From assembly GCF_030697065.1 (NCBI RefSeq), contig NZ_JAUYQU010000189.1:25347-89346 (forward strand): a DNA stretch of 64,000 bases, in the 5' to 3' direction. The notes under the pieces are model-generated. The model was not told the origin of the DNA. It ran no database searches and worked only from the letters and a program-made list of their open reading frames with translations. Positions 43,404 through 51,465 of this stretch are shown in pieces. The stretch is from Bradyrhizobium sp. (GTDB taxonomy: Bacteria; Pseudomonadota; Alphaproteobacteria; Rhizobiales; Xanthobacteraceae). Within the stretch, counting starts at the first letter, position 1. Each line of letters begins with the position of its first letter. A program made the translations under genes and the position numbers.

Positions 43404-43529
43404 GGTTTTCTGTTCCCTTGGATTGAAGAGACTGTCGACGGTCCGGGAGGTTCAATAGCAGCAAAACGCGAACGCGTGCAGGGGCGATAAGGGCTGAATG
43501 CCAGCACCCCGTCCGCCGCTACCCGGCGC

Positions 43530-43715
43530 CTACTTCGCGTAGCCTTGCGAGCGCAGCCAGCCGATGCGGCGTTCGCCGTTGATCCACTCGTCGGCGTCTG
43601 CCTTGCTGGTCAGGCCGGTGATCATGCGCGGCTCGGCGCCGGGATAATCCGCCTGGATGCTCCAGTTGTCTTCGGCGATACGAACGATTTTGAAGGTGAC
43701 TTTTGCTTTTGCCAT
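43530..43715 (-). CDS. Small conserved protein
   Basis: A 61-residue protein: MAKAKVTFKIVRIAEDNWSI, then QADYPGAEPRMITGLTSKADADEWINGERR and IGWLRSQGYAK. The short beta-hairpin plus helix pattern with 'aDAdeWI...WLRs.GY' is seen in many rhizobial proteins of unknown role. No domain name known to me. It lies 84 bases upstream of the similarly sized gene at 43800. Confidence 0.6.
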   Translation of the reverse strand: MAKAKVTFKIVRIAEDNWSIQADYPGAEPRMITGLTSKADADEWINGERRIGWLRSQGYAK

Positions 43716-43799
43716 GCCGCGTTATGCAGGTTTTTTCTACAAAAGAGAACTGCCTTGCGCCGGTTTCCCCGGGGTTCGCCACGATGCGGCGGGGCGCGC

Positions 43800-44024
43800 C
43801 TAGCGGGCAGGGGCGCGCTTGCGGGAGGGGCGCGTTGCCGCGGGCGTGTGCGGGAGATCGCCGAACTGGGCGGAATGGTAGGTGCGACCTTCCGGCGTCG
43901 TGATCCGGACATTGTAGCAAGCGTGCGCGATGAACTCGCGTGCTTTCTTCAGTGCCATTTCTGGCGTCCGGCGCCGGGCGGTGTTGACGCCCCGGATGTC
44001 GGTACCGGTTACGATGTAGGGCAT
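43800..44024 (-). CDS. Small conserved protein
   Basis: A 74-residue protein with MPYIVTGTDIRGVNTARRRTPEMALKKAREFI, then AHACYNVRITTPEGRTYHSAQFGDLPH and a basic Arg/Pro/Ala tail. AGAAG precedes the ATG at 44024; a longer frame exists but its extra N-terminus shows no sense. Beta-strands and a helix alternate; function unknown. Confidence 0.55.
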   Translation of the reverse strand: MPYIVTGTDIRGVNTARRRTPEMALKKAREFIAHACYNVRITTPEGRTYHSAQFGDLPHTPAATRPSRKRAPAR

Positions 44025-44228
44025 TTTCTGCTTCTTTTTGGTAGTTCTGGATAGCGTCGGCTCCGGCGCGGAAGGCCCCCGCCGGCTTCTTTGGGGCCTG
44101 ATCGCCCCACCCGTGAAGCTCAACCCACGGACAGGTGGGGTGTTCCAGGTGGCCATCGGTCGGCCGCATCGAGAGGGCTTGAAAATTGTTCCTGTTTCGT
44201 TCACTATGGCGCCACGGAGGAGATTGTC

Positions 44229-44366
44229 ATGGACGCCGGCAAAGAGCGACAGATCATCCGCTTGTGGAATCAACTGCGCCTGCTTGAACGGGAAGGCCGT
44301 CCCACCGCGGCCGTTCGCCGCCAGATTGAAAGGGCGCTTGCCGAACGGGAGGCTCATGCGGCCTGA
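44229..44366 (+). CDS. Small helical protein (45 residues)
   Basis: A 45-codon frame MDAGKERQIIRLWNQLRLLE, then REGRPTAAVRRQIERALAEREAHAA, with GGAGGAG at 8 bases before the ATG. The charged amphipathic helix is characteristic of short coiled-coil proteins. It is divergent from the gene at 43800 across a 204-base spacer. Unknown function. Confidence 0.55.
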   Translation: MDAGKERQIIRLWNQLRLLEREGRPTAAVRRQIERALAEREAHAA

Positions 44367-44399
44367 CTGTCGGTGCACTGACGGCCGGACGCGGACGGG

Positions 44400-44431
44400 A
44401 AAACGCCCCGGCCGTTCACATCGGCCGGGGT
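44400..44431 (-). terminator. Hairpin terminator of the His-rich protein gene
   Basis: Stem ccccggcc (44407-44414) with ggccgggg (44424-44431), loop of nine bases, and on the minus strand a short TTTTCC run after it. It lies 11 bases after the stop codon of the His-rich protein. Confidence 0.65.
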
Positions 44432-44442
44432 ATTCGCTTCGC

Positions 44443-44706
44443 TCAGAAAACGCAGACGTTCACGAGGCGCAGACCGCGCCGGGTGTGAATGTACCTGTAG
44501 CAATCGCCGCCGATGTAGAAGGCCGGGCCGCCGTAAACATGGCGGTGCTTGTGAAGCCCGTGACCATGGTGTCCACCGTGGCCATGGCCCATGTGCTTGC
44601 CATGGCCGTGACCGTGCCCACCCTTGCCACCCGCGGCAGCAGGCGACATGGCGGCAGCTCCGAGCGCGATAGCGGTGATGACGGCGAACGAGATCTTGCG
44701 AAGCAT
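44443..44706 (-). CDS. Secreted His/Gly-rich protein
   Basis: An 87-residue protein with a signal peptide (MLRKISFAVITAIALGAAAMSPAAA) and a mature N-terminal run rich in GH (GGHGHGHGKHMGHGHGG followed by HHGHGLHKHRH), then GGPAFYIGGDCYRYIHTRRGLRLVNVCVF. Such a His density predicts binding of Ni, Zn, Cu or Co; whether it stores, buffers or senses metal is unknown. The C-terminal Cys pair could form a disulfide. GGAGAA precedes the ATG at 44706. Confidence 0.75.
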   Translation of the reverse strand: MLRKISFAVITAIALGAAAMSPAAAGGKGGHGHGHGKHMGHGHGGHHGHGLHKHRHVYGGPAFYIGGDCYRYIHTRRGLRLVNVCVF

Positions 44707-44988
44707 TGTATTCTCCAGGTGGGTGCATTGCACCGGTTACGATGCACATGGGACGCTTTACGCACGGCAATAGTTCAGGAGTTTCGCCTGAACGGATGTT
44801 CAGACGTGCGGTGGGTCACACGCGCGCGAACGCGGCGTCATTGCGATGCGCGTCGCGCTCAGAAAGAAGCGTTTCGTTAAGGTTTGTCTGACCGAAAAAA
44901 CGCGTCCCCTGTTCGTTCCACCGTGAACAAAACGGAATCGATTCGTGTCAAGAATTGACGGAATCGCGGGGCAGTGCATGCTGGCGCG

Positions 44989-45213
44989 ATGTTGCGATGG
45001 AAGAATTGCCGGCTCGCCCGCATGAGCAGCGGCCACTACTGCCTGATCCGGGATCTCGGCCTCGTGAAGGGTGGCAAGGGGTTGCGGCACCATGAGGTAC
45101 TGATCGCGTTCAGCGTTCGAGCTGCGCTGCAGCGCATGCGCCGGGGCGAACTCCCGCTGCGGCGGTTCAATCCGGGGCCCAGGCTACGGGCGCGCGTATT
45201 CGTCGGCAAGTAA
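44989..45213 (+). CDS. Possible small protein, uncertain
   Basis: A 74-codon frame starting ATG 44989 (MLRWKNCRLARMSSGHYCLI), Arg-rich, with two Cys and a His, ending RLRARVFVGK. The frame is preserved and free of low-complexity, but there is no ribosome site or known family, so it may be chance. Confidence 0.3.
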   Translation: MLRWKNCRLARMSSGHYCLIRDLGLVKGGKGLRHHEVLIAFSVRAALQRMRRGELPLRRFNPGPRLRARVFVGK

Positions 45214-45233
45214 TTGAAAGCCTCGCGAGCGGC

Positions 45234-45449
45234 TCAAGGCAGGCAAGGATCGTCGGTGCGGCGAGTTTCGTTCAGCACCGGGTCAGCGTCGGGCGGACAG
45301 GATCTGATCACGTAGCCGTCTTCGAGCCGTTGTCGGCCATTGGGCTCATCGACCACCAGCCCGCAATCCTCCGCGCAGCGCCATGCGTCGGTTGCGGTCT
45401 GGAAGGTCCGGCTGAGCCGGTATTCTTTCTCGTAAAGCGCGTACGGCAT
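45234..45449 (-). CDS. Small conserved protein
   Basis: A 71-residue protein beginning MPYALYEKEYRLSRTFQTATDAWRCAEDCGLVV and ending with an acidic/polar tail (SCPPDADPVLNETRRTDDPCLP). It has four Cys (C25, C29, C50 and one near the end), AGGAG before the ATG at 45449, and a pattern seen in short rhizobial proteins. The much longer frame that continues to 46286 is rejected. Function unknown. Confidence 0.55.
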   Translation of the reverse strand: MPYALYEKEYRLSRTFQTATDAWRCAEDCGLVVDEPNGRQRLEDGYVIRSCPPDADPVLNETRRTDDPCLP

Positions 45450-45526
45450 CAGCGGCTCCTCTGCTCCGGAAACACGCCAACGTCCAGCGCGTTCCATCGT
45501 ACAGCATAGGGTTCCGCTGTTTCCCG

Positions 45527-45718
45527 CTACGACCAGAACGGCGGGTCCTCCAACGCGTGGCGGGAAAGCGGTTCGGATCCGCCGCGGGCATTCTGCAGCG
45601 TGGCGACGAAATATTCTTCGCGCTCGCGCTCGAACCTTTCCTGCGTGGCTTTGAAACTCGCCACGCGGCTGGCGATCTCTTCCCGCTCGTGTGCGGCGTT
45701 GTACGGCTGTTCGATCAT
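45527..45718 (-). CDS. Small helical protein
   Basis: A 63-residue protein: MIEQPYNAAHEREEIASRVASF, KATQERFEREREEYFVATLQNARG, then SEPLSRHALEDPPFWS. Long charged helix followed by a proline-tryptophan end. The ATG at 45718 has AGAGGG six bases upstream; a second ATG two codons earlier is not as well spaced. Unknown family. Confidence 0.55.
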   Translation of the reverse strand: MIEQPYNAAHEREEIASRVASFKATQERFEREREEYFVATLQNARGGSEPLSRHALEDPPFWS

Positions 45719-45909
45719 GCCCATCCCTCTTGATTCTTGTCCCGCGACCATTGGCGTCGGCGATTGGGGCGGCATTTGGGACGCCAGGTCGCAGGATTGT
45801 GATCGCTCTCGGGCGAAGTCGGGTCGGGACCTTCGCGGTGGATAAAATCGATCCCGCGCTTGTGGCAGCTCCGCGTTGCCGGTAGCCAAAGAGAAACGGG
45901 AGGCTGGCC

Positions 45910-46167
45910 ATGGCAAGGATCGATCTGGACGCGATGAGCATCGAGGAGGTCGCCAACCTGCGCGACCTCGCCACCGACAAGCTGGCAGAGAAGGTCGCGG
46001 CGCGGCGCGCCGAACTCGAGGCCGAACTGGAAAAGCTCGCGCAATACGACAAGCCAGCGCGCAAGTCGCAAGTCGCACCTCCCGCGGCCAAGCCGAGGAA
46101 GAGCCAGGAGACCGGCGCGACCGGTGAGGCCAGGATGTCCGGAGAGCCGGTCGCCAAAGCAGCCTGA
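45910..46167 (+). CDS. Small coiled-coil protein, possibly H-NS-like N-terminal domain
   Basis: An 85-residue protein: MARIDLDAMSIEEVANLRDL, then ATDKLAEKVAARRAELEAELEKLAQYD and a basic, Ala/Lys/Pro-rich tail. The start resembles the oligomerisation helix of alphaproteobacterial H-NS (MvaT-like) proteins ('idld.MsieeLa.LRd...l..k..ar..ELe..L..L') but the DNA-binding 'GRGRxPKW' motif is missing. It may be a truncated or modulatory H-NS homologue. GGAGG is upstream of the ATG. Confidence 0.6.
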   Translation: MARIDLDAMSIEEVANLRDLATDKLAEKVAARRAELEAELEKLAQYDKPARKSQVAPPAAKPRKSQETGATGEARMSGEPVAKAA

Positions 46168-46304
46168 TGAGGCAGGCTGTCGAGGCCTCCTGACAAGGGC
46201 GGCGCAGCGCGCGCCTGTGGCGGCGCGATCCGGGCGTGCGGTCGGCTTAGCAATGCGACCGGCCGTGCTATAGTCAGCGCGGCCATTCGTTCGGATATAA
46301 TCTC

Positions 46305-47066
46305 ATGATCGCAACCGATCTTCGCAGCGGCGTGGAACAGCTCGGCGACATGATCGCCGAGGCGTCCACCATCGTTCCTTTCACCGGCGCCGGCATCTCA
46401 ACCGAATGCGGCATTCCCGATTTTCGCTCGCCCGGCGGATTGTGGAGCCGCAACCGGCCGATCCCGTTCGATGAATTCGTCGCCAGTCCGGACGCGCGGG
46501 ACGAGGCGTGGCGGCGGCGCTTTGCGATGGAGCCGACATTCGCCGCCGCGAAACCGGGACGCGGTCATCGCGCGCTCGCCGCGCTCTACAGGGCCGGCAA
46601 GATCCCCGCCATCGTCACCCAGAATATCGACAATCTGCACCAGGCATCCGGCTTCGCCGCCGAGCATGTCGTCGAACTCCACGGCAACACCACGTACGCC
46701 CGCTGCATCGGCTGCGGAAAGGCCTATGACCTGGCCTGGGCAAAGCTGCGCTTCGAGGAGACCGGCGGCGCGCCGGACTGCGCCGTATGCGATGAGCCGG
46801 TCAAGACCGCGACGATCTCGTTCGGGCAGGCGATGCCGGAAGATGCCATGCGCCGCGCCACCGAACTCGCCCAGCACTGCGACCTGTTCATCGCGATCGG
46901 CTCATCGCTGGTGGTGTGGCCTGCTGCCGGATTTCCGATGATGGCGCGGAACTGCGGCGCACGGCTGGTGATCATCAACAACGAGCCCACGGAACAGGAC
47001 GATATCGCCGACCTCGTGATCAGGCACGACATCGGGGAGACGCTTGGGCCGTTCGTCGGCAACTGA
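46305..47066 (+). CDS. cobB: NAD-dependent protein deacylase, sirtuin family
   Basis: A 253-residue sirtuin that removes acyl groups from lysines with NAD+. Motifs: PFTGAGISTECGIPDFRSPGGLW (25-47), TQNIDNLHQASG with the catalytic region VVELHGNT (His), the zinc ribbon CIGC...CAVC, ISFGQAMPE and GSSLVVWPAAG for the cofactor. The lack of the CobB-specific Tyr/Arg of desuccinylases cannot be judged by eye. Sirtuins of rhizobia control acetyl-CoA synthetase among others. The gene stands alone with a 140-base spacer upstream. Confidence 0.92.
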   Translation: MIATDLRSGVEQLGDMIAEASTIVPFTGAGISTECGIPDFRSPGGLWSRNRPIPFDEFVASPDARDEAWRRRFAMEPTFAAAKPGRGHRALAALYRAGKIPAIVTQNIDNLHQASGFAAEHVVELHGNTTYARCIGCGKAYDLAWAKLRFEETGGAPDCAVCDEPVKTATISFGQAMPEDAMRRATELAQHCDLFIAIGSSLVVWPAAGFPMMARNCGARLVIINNEPTEQDDIADLVIRHDIGETLGPFVGN

Positions 47067-47265
47067 TGGCCGATTGATTCGCGGCCGCGCAAGCTGTTCA
47101 TAGCTCATGCCAGTTTTGTTTTTTGTCTATGCGCGGCACGCGGGAGTGTTATCTTTTGATTCGAGAGATTCGCGTGGCGTCATCATGAATACTCATAGAT
47201 GGGCGCGTGTTCCGGCGACTTCGTAGCGGTAACGGGGTCGTCGCTGATGTGTGGGGTCCGGGGTC

Positions 47266-47976
47266 ATGGGGTCGGACAGTTTTGAGTCCAAGAAGCTCGG
47301 CGGGCCGCCATCAGGCGGAACCGGACCGGACAGGCTTGGGACGAGCGGGCTTGGGTCGAGCGGGCTTGGGTCGAGCAGGCTTGGGCCGAGTGAATATGCA
47401 GGCAGTGCCGGACGTGATTCCGCGATCGATGCGCTGGTGGGCCTCGGCGAGAGCGCCGCGAACCTGGTCGAAATCGCCGGTGTCATCAAATGGTTCGATG
47501 CATCAAAGGGCTATGGCTTCATCGTGCCGGACAATGGCTGGCCCGACGTGCTTCTGCACGTCACCGTGCTTAGACGCGACGGCTATCAGACCGCGTATGA
47601 AGGCGCGCGGATCGTCTGCGAATGCGTGCAGCGACAGAAAGGCTATCAGGCATTCCGGGTGGTCTCGATGGACGAATCCACCGCGATCCACCCGGCGCAG
47701 ATGCTGCCGCCGCGGACCCATGTCAGCGTCACCCCGACCAGCGGGCTGGAGCGGGCGCAGGTCAAGTGGTTCAACCGGCTGCGCGGCTTCGGCTTCCTGA
47801 CCTGCGGGGAGGGGACACCCGACATCTTCGTGCACATGGAAACCCTGCGCCGCTTCGGCATGACCGAGTTGCGCCCCGGCCAGTACGTGCTGGTGCGGTT
47901 CGGACCCGGCTCGAAGGGAATGATGGCGGCCGAGATCCAGCCGGAAGCCGGCGCGCCCGGGCTGTCGTCGCACTGA
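47266..47976 (+). CDS. Protein with two cold-shock domains
   Basis: A 236-residue protein. After a Gly/Ser/Leu-rich N-terminal ~50 residues come two cold-shock (OB-fold) domains: IKWFDASKGYGFIVPDNGW and VLLHVTVL (domain 1, from about 71), then VKWFNRLRGFGFLTCGEGTPDIFVHMETLRR (domain 2, from about 165). The RNP1-like KGYGFI/RGFGFL and RNP2-like VLLHVTVL/IFVHMETL motifs support single-strand nucleic acid binding. Tandem CSD proteins of this type occur across rhizobia. The ATG at 47266 follows a GTG at 47251. The N-terminal repeat is described under findings. Confidence 0.88.
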   Translation: MGSDSFESKKLGGPPSGGTGPDRLGTSGLGSSGLGSSRLGPSEYAGSAGRDSAIDALVGLGESAANLVEIAGVIKWFDASKGYGFIVPDNGWPDVLLHVTVLRRDGYQTAYEGARIVCECVQRQKGYQAFRVVSMDESTAIHPAQMLPPRTHVSVTPTSGLERAQVKWFNRLRGFGFLTCGEGTPDIFVHMETLRRFGMTELRPGQYVLVRFGPGSKGMMAAEIQPEAGAPGLSSH

Positions 47977-48114
47977 TCGGCCAAGGCGCCGCCTCACGAA
48001 AGCGTTAGCCGGGGCTCGCGAAAATGCTTATTCGCGCCCTGCCGAAGCTCTGGCGTTTCCAGACATCATTGGGCTAGCATTGGCAAAATCCTTTACGGCT
48101 TTCGGTGAGCGTTG

Positions 48115-48603
48115 ATGAGTTTTGCTTCGAGTGTCGATCGGCGCCGCGCCCGCGCCTGGTTCCGGATACCGATGGCCGCGGTGCTAATGCTTTGCATATT
48201 GACCGGCTTCGGCGCGCAGGCGGCTAGCATCCAGCCGCTCGAAATCGTGACCAAAAGCGGCGTGCATGTCTTCTCTGTCGAGATGGCGACCACCGACAAG
48301 GAGCGCGAGACCGGGCTGATGTACCGCAAGGAATTGCCTGACGGGAAGGGGATGCTGTTCGACTTCTCGCCGGAACAACAGATCTCGATGTGGATGAAGA
48401 ACACCTACATCCCGCTCGACATGATCTTCATCCGCGCCGACGGCCGGATCCTGCGCATCGCCGAGAATACCGAGCCGCATTCCCTCAAGATCATCTCGTC
48501 CGGCGGACTGGCCAAAGGGGTGCTGGAAGTGATCGCCGGCACCGCGCAGAAATACGGCATCGCGCCCGGCGACCGGGTCGCCCATCCCCTTTTCAAGCCC
48601 TGA
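48115..48603 (+). CDS. DUF192 family exported protein
   Basis: A 162-residue protein with a signal peptide (RIPMAAVLMLCILTGFGAQAAS) and a DUF192 domain: VFSVEMATTDKERETGLMYRKEL, GKGMLFDFSPEQQISMWMKNTYIPLDMIFI, LRIAENTEPHS and YGIAPGDRVAHPLF. DUF192 proteins are periplasmic, of unknown biochemical role, often linked to cell envelope stress. The ATG at 48115 overlaps a TTG one codon before. 66 bases downstream is tRNA-Pro. Confidence 0.87.
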   Translation: MSFASSVDRRRARAWFRIPMAAVLMLCILTGFGAQAASIQPLEIVTKSGVHVFSVEMATTDKERETGLMYRKELPDGKGMLFDFSPEQQISMWMKNTYIPLDMIFIRADGRILRIAENTEPHSLKIISSGGLAKGVLEVIAGTAQKYGIAPGDRVAHPLFKP

Positions 48604-48669
48604 CAAGGCGCCGGAAGCCGCCTTGCTGGCAGCGCCTGAAGCGTGTAACGACAGGGCTTCCCAAGCCAT

Positions 48670-48746
48670 CGGGGTATAGCGCAGCCTGGTAGCGCGGCAG
48701 TTTTGGGTACTGCAGGTCGTTGGTTCGAATCCAGCTGCCCCGACCA
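48670..48746 (+). tRNA. tRNA-Pro (anticodon TGG)
   Basis: A 77-nt cloverleaf: acceptor CGGGGTA with TGCCCCG, D loop AGCCTGGTA, anticodon loop TTTGGGT (TGG), T loop GTTCGAATCC, discriminator A and encoded CCA at 48744-48746. Lies directly after the DUF192 gene. No integrated element was seen downstream of it. Confidence 0.95.
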
Positions 48747-48841
48747 GCTAAACCTTTAAAGATATTAGATCATTGGCAAAATGGCCTGAGCGAGGCCTGC
48801 CGGCGATGTTCCGGCCGCGCGGCATAAGGCCTGGGTATCAC

Positions 48842-48869
48842 GGCTGAGGCCGGGTCGTTGGCCTCGGCC
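48842..48869. other. Stem-loop in the spacer before the peptide transporter operon
   Basis: GGCTGAGGCC (48842-48851) pairs with GGCCTCGGCC (48860-48869), one G-T mismatch, loop of eight bases. No T run follows on the plus strand. It may influence the transporter mRNA or be a chance palindrome. Confidence 0.35.
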
Positions 48870-48974
48870 TGCCCAAAAAACCGGATATGCCTGCAAACCT
48901 TAAAGCCTTGACTTGCGGGCATGCCAGCTTTCCACTTGACGTCGGACGGCGCCGCAGTGACTTGATCGAGGGGA

Positions 48975-50501
48975 ATGACGATGAGCAGGTTTTCGACCGG
49001 AGTATTGGCGGCGTTGGTTGCCGCAACGATGGCCATAGCGCCCGCGCTGGCGGACAAGAAAACGAACTCGATCCGCTTTGCCTACGATCAGGTGGTGGAA
49101 AACGTCGATCCGTTCATGAACAACGTCCGCATCGGGGTCATCATCGGCCAACAGGTGTGGGACACGTTGATCTATCGCGACCCGAAGACGTCCGAATACA
49201 AGGGGCAACTCGCGACCGCATGGAAGTGGATCGACGACAAGACTCTCGAACTGGACCTGCGCAAAGGCGTCAAATTCCACAACGGCGCCGAATTCACCGC
49301 CGATGATGTGGTCTACACGCTGAATTTCGTGGTGAGTCCGGACAGCAAGGTCGTCACCCGCCAGAACGTGGCCTGGATCGACCGCGCCGAGAAGATCGAC
49401 GCCTACAAGGTACGCATCATCTGCAAGGAGCCGTTTCCGGCGGCGATCGAATATCTTGCCGGACCTGTCGTGATCCATCCGCATGAATATTACGCCAAGG
49501 TCGGCCCGCAGGGGATGAATGAGAAGCCGGTTGGTTCCGGTCCGTACCGCATTACCGAGCATTCGGTCGGCAAATTCGTGCGAATGGAGCGCAACCCGGA
49601 CTACTTCAAGGAGTCGCCAAAGCCGCAGCCGAAGATCGACAAGGTCGAAATCCGCTTCATCCCCGACCGGCAGACCCAGGTCGCCGAAATGATGGCCGGC
49701 GGCGCCGACATGATCATGAATGTCGCGCTCGATCAGGCGACGCAGATGAAGGCCGTTCCGACCCTTCAAGTCGTTTCCGGCGAGACGATGCGGATTGCAT
49801 TCCTGCACCTCGACACCCGGGAAACGAGCACCGCTCCGCAACTGCGCGATATCAAGGTGCGCCAGGCCATCATGCATGCGATCGATCGCGAAAGCATGGT
49901 CAAGCAGATCGTCGGCCAGGGTGCGCGCGTCCTGCACACACTTTGTTTCCCGCCGCAGTTCGGGTGCAGCGACGAGGGGGCACCCCGCTATTCCTACGAT
50001 CCGGCGAAGGCCAAGCAGTTGCTCGCCGAGGCCGGCTTCAAGGATGGATTCGACATCGATCTCTACGCCTACCGGGAGCGCAACCAGACCGAGGCGATGA
50101 TCGGTTATCTGCGCGCCGTCGGCATCAGGGCGAACCTGCGCTTCATGCAGTATGCAGCGATGCGCGAGGCAAATCGCGCCGGCAAGGCGGCGATGCTGCA
50201 CCAGACTTGGGGTTCGTTCTCGGTCAACGACGTGTCGGCGTCGACGCCGGTCTACTACAAATTCGGCCCGGACGATGTCTCGCGCGATCCGGAAGTGCGC
50301 GATTTCCTGCAGCGCGGGGACTCCCAGGTCGATCCGGCGGTGCGCAGGGAGGCCTACCGCAAGGCGCTCGCCCTGATCGCGGAACGGGCTTATTCGCTGC
50401 CGCTCTATTCGCTGACGACCTACTACGTTGCCAACAAGGATCTCGTCTTCATCGCCTATCCGGACGAGATCCCGCGCTTCTGGGAGATGTCGTACAAGTG
50501 A
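48975..50501 (+). CDS. ABC transporter periplasmic substrate-binding protein (peptide/nickel family 5)
   Basis: A 508-residue binding protein with a signal peptide (FSTGVLAALVAATMAIAPALAD). The SBP_bac_5 fold is recognisable: DPKTSEYKGQLATAWKWIDD, LRKGVKFHNGAEFTADDVVYTLNF, VGSGPYRITEHSVGKFVRMERNPDYF, and the C-terminal hinge RREAYRKALALIAERAYSLPLY. Ligands of family 5 include oligopeptides, dipeptides, glutathione, opines and nickel; the ligand is not predictable. Two possible starts (ATG 48975 and 48981); GAGGGG fits the second better. First gene of the five-gene operon. Confidence 0.9.
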   Translation: MTMSRFSTGVLAALVAATMAIAPALADKKTNSIRFAYDQVVENVDPFMNNVRIGVIIGQQVWDTLIYRDPKTSEYKGQLATAWKWIDDKTLELDLRKGVKFHNGAEFTADDVVYTLNFVVSPDSKVVTRQNVAWIDRAEKIDAYKVRIICKEPFPAAIEYLAGPVVIHPHEYYAKVGPQGMNEKPVGSGPYRITEHSVGKFVRMERNPDYFKESPKPQPKIDKVEIRFIPDRQTQVAEMMAGGADMIMNVALDQATQMKAVPTLQVVSGETMRIAFLHLDTRETSTAPQLRDIKVRQAIMHAIDRESMVKQIVGQGARVLHTLCFPPQFGCSDEGAPRYSYDPAKAKQLLAEAGFKDGFDIDLYAYRERNQTEAMIGYLRAVGIRANLRFMQYAAMREANRAGKAAMLHQTWGSFSVNDVSASTPVYYKFGPDDVSRDPEVRDFLQRGDSQVDPAVRREAYRKALALIAERAYSLPLYSLTTYYVANKDLVFIAYPDEIPRFWEMSYK

Positions 50502-50538
50502 GAGGCAGCGTCCGCCACCTCGCGCACCCGGCCATTGG

Positions 50539-51465
50539 ATGCTGATCTACGCCCTGAAGCGTCTTGGACTTGCCGTTCTGGTCGCGGTGGTCGTCTCCGC
50601 GCTCGCCTTCCTGCTGCTACGTGCGTCCGGCGACGTCGCGATCGCGCTCGCCGGGGAAGGCGCGCGCAGCGAGGACATCGACAACATCAGGCGCATTTAC
50701 GGGCTCGATCGTCCGCTCGTCGTGCAGTATCTCGACTGGGCCGCGAAAATGATACGCGGCGATTTCGGCACTTCGCTGTTCTTCAAGACCGACGTCCATG
50801 CGCTCGTGCTCGATAAAATGCCGACCACGGCTCTGCTGGCGTTGTTCTCGCTGATCTTCGCGCTCGCCGTGTCGCTGCCGCTCGGCATCCTGGCGGCGCT
50901 TTATCCGAACAGCTGGATCGACCGCCTCTGTCTTGCGCTGGCGGTGATCGGGCAGGCGCTGCCGAGTTTCTTTTTTGCCCTGATCCTGATGATCGTGTTT
51001 GCCGTGATGCTCCGGTGGCTTCCGGTATCGGGCAGCGACAGCTGGGCCCACTTCGTGCTGCCGACCGTCGTGCTCGGCTATTATATCGCGCCCGCCATCA
51101 TGCGGCTGGTGCGTGCCGGCATGATCGAGGTGCTGGCCTCGGATTATGTCCGCACCGCACGCGCCAAGGGGCTGTCGTCGAGATCCGTGGTGCTCAAGCA
51201 CGCGCTGCGCAATGCCCTCGTTCCCGTGGTGGCGCTATCGGCGGTGCAGCTCGGTTTCCTGCTCGGCGGCTCGGTCGTGATCGAAACCGTGTTCGCCCTC
51301 GATGGCCTCGGCTATCTCGCCTTTCAGTCGATCACCCACAAGGATCTTCCCGTCACGCAGGCCATCGTGACGCTGCTCTCCCTGATCTATGTGGGTCTGA
51401 CACTTGCCGCCGATCTTGCCAATGCCTGGCTGGATCCGCGCATCCGCGTCGGGGGCGGGTCATGA
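50539..51465 (+). CDS. ABC transporter permease (DppB/OppB type)
   Basis: A 308-residue permease with the DppB topology: one N-terminal helix (LIYALKRLGLAVLVAVVVSALAFLLL), an extracytoplasmic loop with GDFGTSLFFKTDV, then five helices. The EAA-like motif before the coupling helix is SDYVRTARAKGLSSRSVVLKHALRNAL, followed by GFLLGGSVVIETVFALDGLGYLAF. It forms a heterodimer with the next gene product. The start codon is 38 bases after the binding-protein stop codon and its own stop overlaps the next ATG. Confidence 0.92.
   Translation: MLIYALKRLGLAVLVAVVVSALAFLLLRASGDVAIALAGEGARSEDIDNIRRIYGLDRPLVVQYLDWAAKMIRGDFGTSLFFKTDVHALVLDKMPTTALLALFSLIFALAVSLPLGILAALYPNSWIDRLCLALAVIGQALPSFFFALILMIVFAVMLRWLPVSGSDSWAHFVLPTVVLGYYIAPAIMRLVRAGMIEVLASDYVRTARAKGLSSRSVVLKHALRNALVPVVALSAVQLGFLLGGSVVIETVFALDGLGYLAFQSITHKDLPVTQAIVTLLSLIYVGLTLAADLANAWLDPRIRVGGGS

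Noticed and set aside
45450..46286. N-terminal extension of the 71-residue protein
   Set aside because: Runs antisense over the gene at 45910 and past another coding frame; the sequence lacks protein character.
48842..48869. Hairpin as a terminator for tRNA-Pro
   Set aside because: No T run after it on the plus strand; kept only as a low-confidence structure.
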